Source: Pseudoalteromonas shioyasakiensis
Lineage (GTDB): Bacteria; Pseudomonadota; Gammaproteobacteria; Enterobacterales; Alteromonadaceae
Assembly: GCF_001550135.1 (NCBI RefSeq)
Contig: NZ_LRUE01000001.1
Coordinates: forward strand, 62,001 to 126,000
Length of the DNA: 64,000 nt
Direction of reading: 5' to 3'
A program made the translations under genes and the position numbers. Positions 1-5,917 of the stretch are shown piece after piece (position 1 is the first letter of the stretch; every line of letters begins with the position of its first letter). The notes beneath the pieces were generated by a model. It ran no database searches. It was not told the origin of the DNA and was given only the letters and a program-made list of their open reading frames with translations.

Positions 1-1
1 G

Positions 2-97
2 CCTCGTATTGAGTTATTTTCTCGTAAGCGTGTTAAAGGCTGGTCTGTTTGGGGTAATGAAGTGGGTAAATTAAATAAAAGGGCGAAAGCGGCATGA
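2..97 (+). CDS. MT-A70 family DNA adenine methyltransferase, C-terminal end only (partial)
   Basis: The window opens inside a reading frame that ends at 97. Its 31 visible residues start PRIELFSRKRVKGWSVWGNE, which matches the conserved C-terminal end of phage-type MT-A70 N6-adenine methyltransferases (the RPRIELFAR..GW..WGNE pattern). These enzymes methylate adenine in DNA, in phages often for protection from host restriction. The catalytic DPPW-type motif would lie upstream and cannot be seen. The stop overlaps the ATG of the next gene (ATGA), so the two are probably translationally coupled. Confidence 0.7.
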   Translation, partial: PRIELFSRKRVKGWSVWGNEVGKLNKRAKAA

Positions 98-945
98 CTA
101 GATATACAATTGAAGAGCTCAAAAAAAAGGCTGAATCAGAAAGAGATCTTCTAATTTTGGGCATTATTGAAGAAAAATCTAAAGCGCCTCGCACTTCATT
201 TGAGCAGATAGCGTTAAAGTTGAATAGCTGTGTTCAACAGGTAGCAAGCTTGTACCATCACTACATAAGAGGACATATTCTCTGGCTTAACTTTGAAGAG
301 GAAAAACTCCAAGAACTATTCCATAGAGGCTTAAGCGATCAAGAAATAGCTAACGAAATGACAATTAAGTCAACTCAGGTTCAATCAAGACGAAAAAAAA
401 TAGGATTGAACCGCCTTAGAAGAATAGAAAATGAAGAGTTGTTTATACATCAATTAAACAAATGCATAAACAATAAACTTACAATTGAAGAAGCCGCAAA
501 TCAATTGAGCTGTTCTAAATCAAACGTTATCAATTACTGCAAAAAACATGGCTTATCTTTCAGGAAGTATGGAAGTGATAATCACCTTTCAAAGGTAAAT
601 TCATATGATCGTGCACTTATTTGTACTCTTAGAGATATAGGCTATCAACCTGAACATATCTCAACGGTGGTAGATCACAGCCTAAACACAATTTACGCAG
701 TTCTATATTACACACCTTCAACTGAAACCGTAGACCTATCTCAAAATGATAGAGCAATGAAACTACTCAATTGTGAAATACATGCAGGGCATTACCTAAC
801 ACCTGCAGAAATAGAACTATTTAATAAAGATGGTATCGATGCATATATTTCGAAAACAGGAAGTACTGAAGCAGCAGCTTTGATGGCTTTTGTGTATCGA
901 AACAAACAAAGAAAGTGTGAAATTATTCATGAAACCACAAGTTAA
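94..945 (+). CDS. Helix-turn-helix protein of the integrative element, unknown role
   Basis: A 283-residue protein that I do not recognise as a named family. It shows at least two helix-turn-helix-like stretches: around residues 75-110 (LSDQEIANEMTIKSTQVQSRRKKIG) and 130-158 (TIEEAANQLSCSKSNVINYCKKHG). A third weaker one near 25-50 (FEQIALKLNSCVQQVASLYHHY) suggests a repeated DNA-binding architecture. It has no signal peptide or membrane segment. The start overlaps the methyltransferase stop by four bases, and its 3' end overlaps the 31-residue ORF that follows. Codon use is AT-rich like the rest of the element. A regulator or DNA-binding accessory protein is an inference. Confidence 0.7.
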   Translation: MTRYTIEELKKKAESERDLLILGIIEEKSKAPRTSFEQIALKLNSCVQQVASLYHHYIRGHILWLNFEEEKLQELFHRGLSDQEIANEMTIKSTQVQSRRKKIGLNRLRRIENEELFIHQLNKCINNKLTIEEAANQLSCSKSNVINYCKKHGLSFRKYGSDNHLSKVNSYDRALICTLRDIGYQPEHISTVVDHSLNTIYAVLYYTPSTETVDLSQNDRAMKLLNCEIHAGHYLTPAEIELFNKDGIDAYISKTGSTEAAALMAFVYRNKQRKCEIIHETTS

Positions 946-1024
946 ACGCCGAGCGCATAACTGGTTTGCGCTTAAACCTAAAGAGGCTGCAAAGCTTGAT
1001 GATAAAGGAAAAACAAACCAATGA
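929..1024 (+). CDS. Tiny basic 31-residue ORF coupled to its neighbours
   Basis: ATG at 929 lies inside the end of the helix-turn-helix gene (17-base overlap) and the TGA at 1022-1024 overlaps the ATG of the next gene as ATGA. The product is lysine/arginine-rich (MKPQVKRRAHNWFALKPKEA...). The double overlap is the pattern of translational coupling seen in compact phage operons and is the main evidence that it is expressed. There is no recognisable family. Confidence 0.5.
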   Translation: MKPQVKRRAHNWFALKPKEAAKLDDKGKTNQ

Positions 1025-1380
1025 CAGATCATCTTACTGAACTATTTAAGAAAGGTTGCAAAGTTAGTTTTTCTGCAAACGTTGTTGATACAGAAAAAGC
1101 CATTAATTTCTTTGCTGACATGTATAAAAAAGAGGAGGAAATAAATAGCGCCTCAGGGCTGCACGTTTGCGCTCTTAACTTCAGAACCTTTGAGTCAGAA
1201 AAATTAAAGGAGCTAGTGATGATTACGCTACTTGATAAGGCTATCCAATCAGGCAATTTTGACTATCTTTTTGCCTGTAAAAATCTGTTGGAAAGTGGTG
1301 ACTTATTGGATTTTGGCAATCAGATACAGATCAGCGAACATGAGTTTTTAATCATTCCTGCAAAAGAGGTAGAGCCATGA
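1021..1380 (+). CDS. Hypothetical protein of the integrative element (119 aa)
   Basis: A 119-residue, probably cytoplasmic protein without a signal peptide or membrane segment and without a family I recognise. It is mostly helical-looking and acidic in the middle (YKKEEEINSASG). The start overlaps the 31-residue ORF by four bases and the stop overlaps the next gene's ATG in the same ATGA manner, so it is part of a chain of translationally coupled small genes from 94 to 1673. Confidence 0.65.
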   Translation: MTDHLTELFKKGCKVSFSANVVDTEKAINFFADMYKKEEEINSASGLHVCALNFRTFESEKLKELVMITLLDKAIQSGNFDYLFACKNLLESGDLLDFGNQIQISEHEFLIIPAKEVEP

Positions 1381-1673
1381 AAAAACGACCAACTTGCAAA
1401 CAGTATTTAACGCATCTATTTCGACAGATGCGAATAGCAATGCCTGATAAACCAGGTGAACCTGTGAAGCTATTTCAGCTTTACATGAATGATGTAATGA
1501 CAGAGCCAAAGATACGAATTTACTACAGCACAGTGAACGGACGCACTTATTACGATATGGAAATACCAGAACAAGACGAAGATTTTGCAGAGCGTTTAGA
1601 GATAGTGGCAGGACATATAAACAGTGCCATCTATTTGGCTTCAAACCCGATTGATAACAAGAAAACAGCATAG
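1377..1673 (+). CDS. Hypothetical protein of the integrative element (98 aa)
   Basis: A 98-residue protein with no recognised domain. It begins with a basic segment (MKKRPTCKQYLTHLFRQMR) followed by a more acidic C-terminal half containing EQDEDFAERLEIVAGHI. The four-base overlap with the preceding gene indicates translational coupling. The following gene starts 7 bases after its stop, with GTGATTT at the spacing expected for a ribosome-binding site. Confidence 0.65.
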   Translation: MKKRPTCKQYLTHLFRQMRIAMPDKPGEPVKLFQLYMNDVMTEPKIRIYYSTVNGRTYYDMEIPEQDEDFAERLEIVAGHINSAIYLASNPIDNKKTA

Positions 1674-1680
1674 GTGATTT

Positions 1681-1962
1681 ATGGCTTATATATGTAGCAA
1701 GTGTAAAAAAACGCTTGAAAGCCATGAAGCTTATGAATATCGAGGCGCTATAGCTTGTGAAGATCATTTTGATGAAGTGATCGAAATGCGCGATTTTGAA
1801 CGCAACGAGATAATTCAAGATGAGCATAATAAAACCAAAACTTTTAAAGGGCTAGATATATCAAGTAGCGAGATAGGCAAAGCAAATCGTAAGCTATTGA
1901 AGCCGCATATAGAAATAGCCAGTAAAGAGAGTCAACGTCTCAGAGAATATGAAGGTAGATGA
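1681..1962 (+). CDS. Small zinc-finger protein of the integrative element
   Basis: A 93-residue protein whose N-terminus holds two metal-binding-type pairs: CSKC at residues 5-8 and CEDH at about 26-29, arranged like one zinc knuckle of a LIM or treble-clef finger. The rest is charged and helical with no recognised domain. Small proteins of this kind occur in phages and satellites as DNA- or protein-binding adaptors, but no function can be assigned. Its stop lies three bases before the ATG of the next small ORF. Confidence 0.65.
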   Translation: MAYICSKCKKTLESHEAYEYRGAIACEDHFDEVIEMRDFERNEIIQDEHNKTKTFKGLDISSSEIGKANRKLLKPHIEIASKESQRLREYEGR

Positions 1963-1965
1963 ACT

Positions 1966-2136
1966 ATGAAAGCTAAAAAATATAGAATTATTTTTATCTC
2001 TATTATTTTTCTATTTATATGGTTCTTTATGAGCTTACTTGCTTCATGGGCCAAAGTTGAAAGTGATAATTGCGGAAATAGATACCCTATTGACTATGTC
2101 CTATTTACCCGCTTTTTTTTGCGAAATTTAAATTAA
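1966..2136 (+). CDS. Small single-pass membrane protein (56 aa)
   Basis: ATG at 1966 opens a 56-codon frame ending at 2136. Residues 6-28 are strongly hydrophobic (YRIIFISIIFLFIWFFMSLL) after a basic start (MKAKK), as in a single-pass inner-membrane protein with a short soluble tail containing one Cys. It starts three bases after the zinc-finger gene and is followed 13 bases later by the excisionase-like gene, so it fits the operon. There is no recognised family. Confidence 0.5.
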   Translation: MKAKKYRIIFISIIFLFIWFFMSLLASWAKVESDNCGNRYPIDYVLFTRFFLRNLN

Positions 2137-2149
2137 ATACAGGTGATTT

Positions 2150-2350
2150 ATGAGCTTACCATCAAGTAAATTTTACACAACGAAAGAAGTTGCCGCTATG
2201 GAAGGTGTAACAGAAGACTACTTAAGAAAGCAGGTTGCTAAAGGTGACTTTATGAAGCCTACCATTGAAGGTAGGCCACATCGCTGGTTAAAAACCGTAA
2301 TAGATCAGCATTACGCTGATTTAGACGAATCATTAAAACAAAGCGCATAA
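2150..2350 (+). CDS. AlpA/excisionase-like DNA-binding protein
   Basis: A 66-residue protein with the sequence of a winged helix-turn-helix of the excisionase/AlpA/MerR type: KFYTTKEVAAMEGVTEDYLR is the recognition region, and GRPHRWLKTVIDQ is the basic wing seen in such proteins. Proteins of this class act as excisionases or activators of a neighbouring integrase gene. It is preceded by AGGTGATTT, a plausible ribosome-binding site. Its position on the opposite strand to, and 0.9 kb from, the integrase fits a recombination directionality factor, but a general regulator is also possible. Confidence 0.65.
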   Translation: MSLPSSKFYTTKEVAAMEGVTEDYLRKQVAKGDFMKPTIEGRPHRWLKTVIDQHYADLDESLKQSA

Positions 2351-2492
2351 TATATGCTTATTAGTCAAAGCATTTTAATTGTTACAAAGGGTCTATTTAA
2401 TGAGAAGACTTAACAGGTTAAAGCGCAAGTAATTATAATGTTATTAATGCTTTAATCTGTTAAATTGAGATATTTAATCCTACAGCGCAATT

Positions 2493-3263
2493 ATGAACAA
2501 CCATATCCAACACCTTATTGATAACTTCAAAACATACAGTGCTATTTTTTCAAGTGTAATTTTAGCGCTGTGTTTAATTATCAGTTTATCCGCTACAAAT
2601 CAGTTATTTTCAGTATTTGGAATTGATTTTTTTGCATACGCCACTCTTTCTGACTATCTAATTTTAGGCATAAGAAAGATAACTGCATCGCTAGATAGTT
2701 TTATGTTTTTATTGCTGTGCGGTTTGGTTGTGTACTCAATAGTGGACATCATCTTATTTCATGATGAAATTAGAATGTTAGATCCTATTCGCGAATCAAT
2801 AAAAAGCTTTAAAAAACCTGTTTATCTTGTCGGATTTTTAATAATAACTTATACAGCATTTACCATTCTAAATAACACCTCTTTGGCCCCGCACTTAATA
2901 AAGGAAGGTAAGATGGAAATACAAACCGTGAAATACGGAAAGAATGAAACAAGCATTTCTTGTCTTAGTTATATTGGTTCAAGCGGCCCATTTTCATTTT
3001 TTTGGTCTTTGAGTGAAAGTAATGTAAAAGCAATTAATACAAGCTCAATTCATTTGATTGAATCAACAATACCTGCATCCAAAAAACCATATATAACGGC
3101 AACCGAAAACCATCCCGAACCGCAAAAACCAACTAAAAAATATGGTATCAGAAAACCCAAACGATTCCCTTTGGAATCTGAAGTCTATGATAAATGGAGA
3201 AACGAAGAAAAAGCCCGGTTTAATAATATTAAACTCGAATGTAACTACGTTCCTGAAAATTGA
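2493..3263 (+). CDS. Hypothetical inner-membrane protein of the integrative element
   Basis: A 256-residue protein with about three membrane segments: roughly residues 15-45, 66-88 and 108-126. A soluble C-terminal half follows that is rich in Lys and Pro (HPEPQKPTKKYGIRKPKRFP). I do not recognise the family. It stands apart from the coupled small genes, with a 140-base AT-rich spacer upstream that could hold its own promoter, and it converges on the integrase with only two bases between stops. Such membrane-anchored cargo genes of elements are often host-interaction or defence genes, but nothing here shows that. Confidence 0.65.
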   Translation: MNNHIQHLIDNFKTYSAIFSSVILALCLIISLSATNQLFSVFGIDFFAYATLSDYLILGIRKITASLDSFMFLLLCGLVVYSIVDIILFHDEIRMLDPIRESIKSFKKPVYLVGFLIITYTAFTILNNTSLAPHLIKEGKMEIQTVKYGKNETSISCLSYIGSSGPFSFFWSLSESNVKAINTSSIHLIESTIPASKKPYITATENHPEPQKPTKKYGIRKPKRFPLESEVYDKWRNEEKARFNNIKLECNYVPEN

Positions 3264-3265
3264 TT

Positions 3266-4471
3266 TTACTCTGTAATCATTGCTACCCAGTTATCTAACC
3301 ATAGTGTCAAACCGTCGAGCATGGGTGATTTGTTATAGATAGCAAGCACCCCTTTCATTTTATGGCCTAGTAACTTCTCAGTAAACTGCAATGGACAACC
3401 TGCGTCTGTTAAGTGAGTTGATAAGGTTCGTCTAAAATCGTGCATCCTGAATGGCCTAACACCCTCAATTTCTTCATAGCATGTATTAGCTATTGTGCTT
3501 ACACTTGAGCCACTCGCTGGCTTATCCCCTCCACGGTTATGGAACATATGAATGAAGCCTGGACTAAGGTCTTTCAGATACTGAAGGTCATTAATCAAAA
3601 CATCTGGAATAGGCCTAACTATTGACTGTGTTTTCCCTTTAGTATTTTCACGCCTAACGGTGAATAACTTCTCTTCTAAATCAAAATCAGTTTTATGTGC
3701 TGTATACAGTTCACTAATACGACAACCAAAAATCATAGCGCATTTAAGGATAACTTTGTTTCTATCGGTAAGAGCAAGGTTGTCAATATTAGACCAAATA
3801 AGCCGGCACTCATGTATAGTTAAAAAGTGCTCTCTTGGTTGGTAGTCATTCGCAAAGTCACTAGGACGCAATGCTTCAAATTCAGCATTCGTTATATAAG
3901 CTTGTCTCAAGCAAAAGCGCAAAGCTGAACGCAGCTCAATGATAGAATTGAAAGCAAAGCCATCGCCACGGCCAGCAGCAATACTATCGGTATTCATTTG
4001 CTTAAATAAAACAGAAAAATGATGCTTACTAATTTCAGCAACATATTGATTGCGCCAATCGTCATTAATACAGGAAACGATACGGTTATAAATTTCTTGT
4101 GGACGATCTCGCATGTTGACGCAGTATTGTGCGTACCAAAAATTAATTGCGTCAATTAAGGTAGGGTTTTCTGTTTCAACAACGCTGACATTATTTACCG
4201 CTTTCATGTTCCGCGGATCTAACTCTTTTCTAACCTGAGTCATTTGACGTTCGCATTCCTCTCTTGCATTCGCCAAGCTCATTTCAGGGTATGTGCCTAT
4301 CTTATAACGCGCAGGCTTACCTTTTAGCCTGTACCTAATCTGAAACGTGATCTTTCCTTTTGGTGAAATACGCAGTGACAGATTATCACCATCAGATACT
4401 TCAGGCTTTCCGCTATAAGGTTTTCCACTTATGCTTTTAAGTTTTGCAGCTGTTATTTTCATTATGCTCAC
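3266..4471 (-). CDS. int: Tyrosine integrase of the P4/DUF4102 type
   Basis: This 401-residue site-specific recombinase should integrate and excise the element. The N-terminal ~90 residues are an arm-type DNA-binding domain (DUF4102: SGKPYSGKPEVSDGDNLSLR..), a core-binding domain covers ~100-200, and the catalytic domain follows. The catalytic set is complete: Arg251 (CRISEL), His344 and Arg347 (HDFR), His370 (LLGH) and the nucleophile Tyr379 (AIYNKS). The frame opens with GTG at 4471; an in-frame ATG at 4462 is an equally possible start. It lies next to the htpG junction and reads inward, as usual for this class. Four arm-site-like repeats lie just upstream. Confidence 0.93.
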   Translation of the reverse strand: MSIMKITAAKLKSISGKPYSGKPEVSDGDNLSLRISPKGKITFQIRYRLKGKPARYKIGTYPEMSLANAREECERQMTQVRKELDPRNMKAVNNVSVVETENPTLIDAINFWYAQYCVNMRDRPQEIYNRIVSCINDDWRNQYVAEISKHHFSVLFKQMNTDSIAAGRGDGFAFNSIIELRSALRFCLRQAYITNAEFEALRPSDFANDYQPREHFLTIHECRLIWSNIDNLALTDRNKVILKCAMIFGCRISELYTAHKTDFDLEEKLFTVRRENTKGKTQSIVRPIPDVLINDLQYLKDLSPGFIHMFHNRGGDKPASGSSVSTIANTCYEEIEGVRPFRMHDFRRTLSTHLTDAGCPLQFTEKLLGHKMKGVLAIYNKSPMLDGLTLWLDNWVAMITE

Positions 4472-4479
4472 GCTCTAAC

Positions 4480-4537
4480 TGTGTACCAAATGTGTACCAA
4501 ATTTGCCGTCTAAAATTTATGGTACACAGCTTGGTAC
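4480..4537. repeat. Cluster of four TGTACCAA-type repeats upstream of int
   Basis: Two direct copies of TGTGTACCAAAT lie at 4480-4491 and 4491-4502. Two inverted, shorter copies follow: TGGTACACA at 4520-4528 and TTGGTAC at 4531-4537. They occupy the space between the integrase start and the htpG junction, where arm-type integrase-binding sites or an integrase operator are expected. The direct copies are one helical turn apart (11 bp). The role is inferred from position only. Confidence 0.6.
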
Positions 4538-4670
4538 GCGCTTGCCAAGCATAACAGTTCTTTTTAGTCGTTAGTAGTGCGGATTAAAGATGGTTAAAAC
4601 CGGTGTAAGATATTGAATTTAGTATAATAAGAAGGTTTATTGCGGAGAGGTAATTAATTGTTCTGAATGA

Positions 4671-4751
4671 CTAAATTGAATGAATCATCAGGTTTAATAG
4701 TTGTTTGACTTCTGTTTGAAAGCCTAATGTTTCTTTTTGTGCTGCAGTCAT
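4671..4751 (-). pseudogene. htpG: 5' fragment of htpG (Hsp90), cut by the element
   Basis: From ATG at 4751, with GGAGA about 9 bases upstream, the frame reads MTAAQKETLGFQTEVKQLLN followed by LMIHS. This is the conserved N-terminus of bacterial Hsp90, HtpG (GFQ.EVKQLL.LMIHSLYSNKEIFLREL). Identity ends after His-Ser; the frame then reads Ile and TAG instead of the expected Leu-Tyr-Ser-Asn. It lies directly upstream of recR's end with its own heat-shock promoter, as in the gammaproteobacterial order recR-htpG. The remaining ~600 codons must lie beyond the left end of the element. Whether they are expressed cannot be seen. Confidence 0.88.
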
Positions 4752-4800
4752 TGTGTAAATCTCCAATTAACAAAGTGTCTAATCTGCACTATGACTCTTT

Positions 4801-4828
4801 ATATGGGGCAGGCTTTTTGAACTTCAAG
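4801..4828 (-). promoter_or_regulatory. Sigma-32 heat-shock promoter of htpG
   Basis: On the minus strand, CTTGAAG (4828-4822), a 13-base spacer and CCCCATAT (4808-4801) match the RpoH consensus CTTGAAA-N11-16-CCCCATNT at all but one position. It is placed about 50 bases upstream of the htpG ATG. Because the element has separated it from most of htpG, it now reads through the 26-codon stub toward the integrase gene 330 bases downstream. Confidence 0.9.
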
Positions 4829-4871
4829 GCAAAAAATTAAATTTACGGCTAAATTGGGGAGCTATACACAA

Positions 4872-4896
4872 AAAAGCCTGCTTAAAGCAGGCTTTT
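4872..4896 (-). terminator. Terminator after recR
   Basis: A 10-bp stem AAAAGCCTGC/GCAGGCTTTT with loop TTAAA, with an A-run on the plus strand that becomes a U-run after the hairpin in the recR transcript. It begins 17 bases beyond the recR stop codon. Confidence 0.85.
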
Positions 4897-4912
4897 GATA
4901 CCATTTTCGGTA

Positions 4913-5521
4913 TTAGTTTTGGTTTACGGCGCGTCGTCCGCTAAATGCGTGCATCAATGTCATACCATCGAGTAAGTCGAGCTCTCCACCGACAGGGACA
5001 CCGTGAGCAATTCGAGATGCACCTACCTGATACTTATGACAAAGCTCAGCAATGTAGTGGGCTGTGGTTTCACCTTCAACACTTGGATTGGTCGCGAGGA
5101 TCACCTCATTTATGCCGCCTTGTTGCAACTTGCTTTCAAGAATATCAAGGCCAATTTCTTTTGGTCCTATGCCATCAATTGGCGACAAGTGACCCATTAA
5201 AACAAAGTAAAGACCTTGGTATTGACCAGTTTGCTCAATAGCGAGTACATCGGTTGGTGATTCAACGACACACAATAAACCACTATCTTGGCGTTTAACA
5301 CTTGAACAAATGTCGCATACCGCTTGCTCTGTAAAAGTACGACAAGATTGACAGTGCCCTACTTCATCCATTGCCTTGGTTAATGCATGGCCAAGCTGTT
5401 TACCACCCTGACGGTCACGCTCAAGCAAATGAAAAGCAATGCGCTGTGCCGACTTAGGACCTATGCCCGGCTGGCATCGTAGCGCTTCAATTAGCTGTGT
5501 TAAACTAGGAGATAGTTGCAT
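4913..5521 (-). CDS. recR: Recombination mediator RecR
   Basis: RecR works with RecO and RecF to load RecA onto gapped DNA covered by SSB. The 202-residue length is normal. The N-terminal helix-hairpin-helix ([16 protein letters not shown], ~18-33), the four-cysteine zinc finger (C57, C60, C69, C72) and the Toprim domain (~80-175, with [12 protein letters not shown] and the later [10 protein letters not shown]) are all present. It is the last gene of the apt-dnaX-ybaB-recR operon and starts 10 bases after ybaB. A terminator follows. Confidence 0.98.
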   Translation of the reverse strand: MQLSPSLTQLIEALRCQPGIGPKSAQRIAFHLLERDRQGGKQLGHALTKAMDEVGHCQSCRTFTEQAVCDICSSVKRQDSGLLCVVESPTDVLAIEQTGQYQGLYFVLMGHLSPIDGIGPKEIGLDILESKLQQGGINEVILATNPSVEGETTAHYIAELCHKYQVGASRIAHGVPVGGELDLLDGMTLMHAFSGRRAVNQN

Positions 5522-5531
5522 ACAAAATCAC

Positions 5532-5858
5532 TTAGAATGGCATTTTCATACCTGGTGGTAATTGCATACCGCCAGTTACTTTGCTCATGCGCTCTTGAGT
5601 TTCTTCAGCAACACGACGTACAGCATCGTTACACGCTGCCGCTAATAAATCTTCGATCATGTCTTTATCGTCTTCCATTAGGCTGTCATCTAATTCAACA
5701 CGACGAACATTGTGGTTACCAAGCATAGTTACTTTAACTAGGCCTGCACCTGCTTCACCTACAACTTCAAGGTTTGCGATTTCTTCTTGGGCTTTTTGCA
5801 TGCGCTCTTGCATTTGCTGCGCTTGCTTCATCATGTTACCCATTCCACCTTTAAACAT
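5532..5858 (-). CDS. ybaB: YbaB/EbfC family nucleoid-associated DNA-binding protein
   Basis: A 108-residue protein of the YbaB/EbfC family, small dimeric tweezers-shaped proteins that bind DNA and are almost always encoded between dnaX and recR. The sequence shows the glycine/methionine start ([20 protein letters not shown]), the [16 protein letters not shown] core and the [13 protein letters not shown] helix. It lies 59 bases downstream of dnaX and 10 bases before recR, so it is cotranscribed with them. Confidence 0.96.
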   Translation of the reverse strand: MFKGGMGNMMKQAQQMQERMQKAQEEIANLEVVGEAGAGLVKVTMLGNHNVRRVELDDSLMEDDKDMIEDLLAAACNDAVRRVAEETQERMSKVTGGMQLPPGMKMPF

Positions 5859-5917
5859 AACTGTCTCTCTTTCTAAACTACTTTAATTGGCATGAAGATA
5901 AGGGCTATTGTAACTAA

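Larger units (their letters stand above)
1..4680. mobile_element. Right end of an integrative element inserted in the 5' part of htpG
   Basis: From the window edge to about 4680 the DNA is visibly AT-richer than the core genes and carries typical element genes: a DNA methyltransferase tail, helix-turn-helix proteins, short overlapping unknown ORFs, an excisionase-like protein and a P4-type integrase. The integrase lies next to the junction and points inward. At 4671-4751 the first codons of htpG appear and stop abruptly, which places the attachment junction near 4674-4690. The left end and the rest of htpG are outside the window. It could be a phage satellite, a cryptic prophage remnant or a genomic island; no capsid, tail or conjugation gene is visible in this part. 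Confidence 0.85.

Noticed and set aside
4540-4912. 4.5S RNA, tRNA or tmRNA gene as integration target near recR
   Set aside because: No 4.5S GGTCAGGTCCGGAAGGAAGC-type core or cloverleaf was found; the target is the htpG coding sequence.
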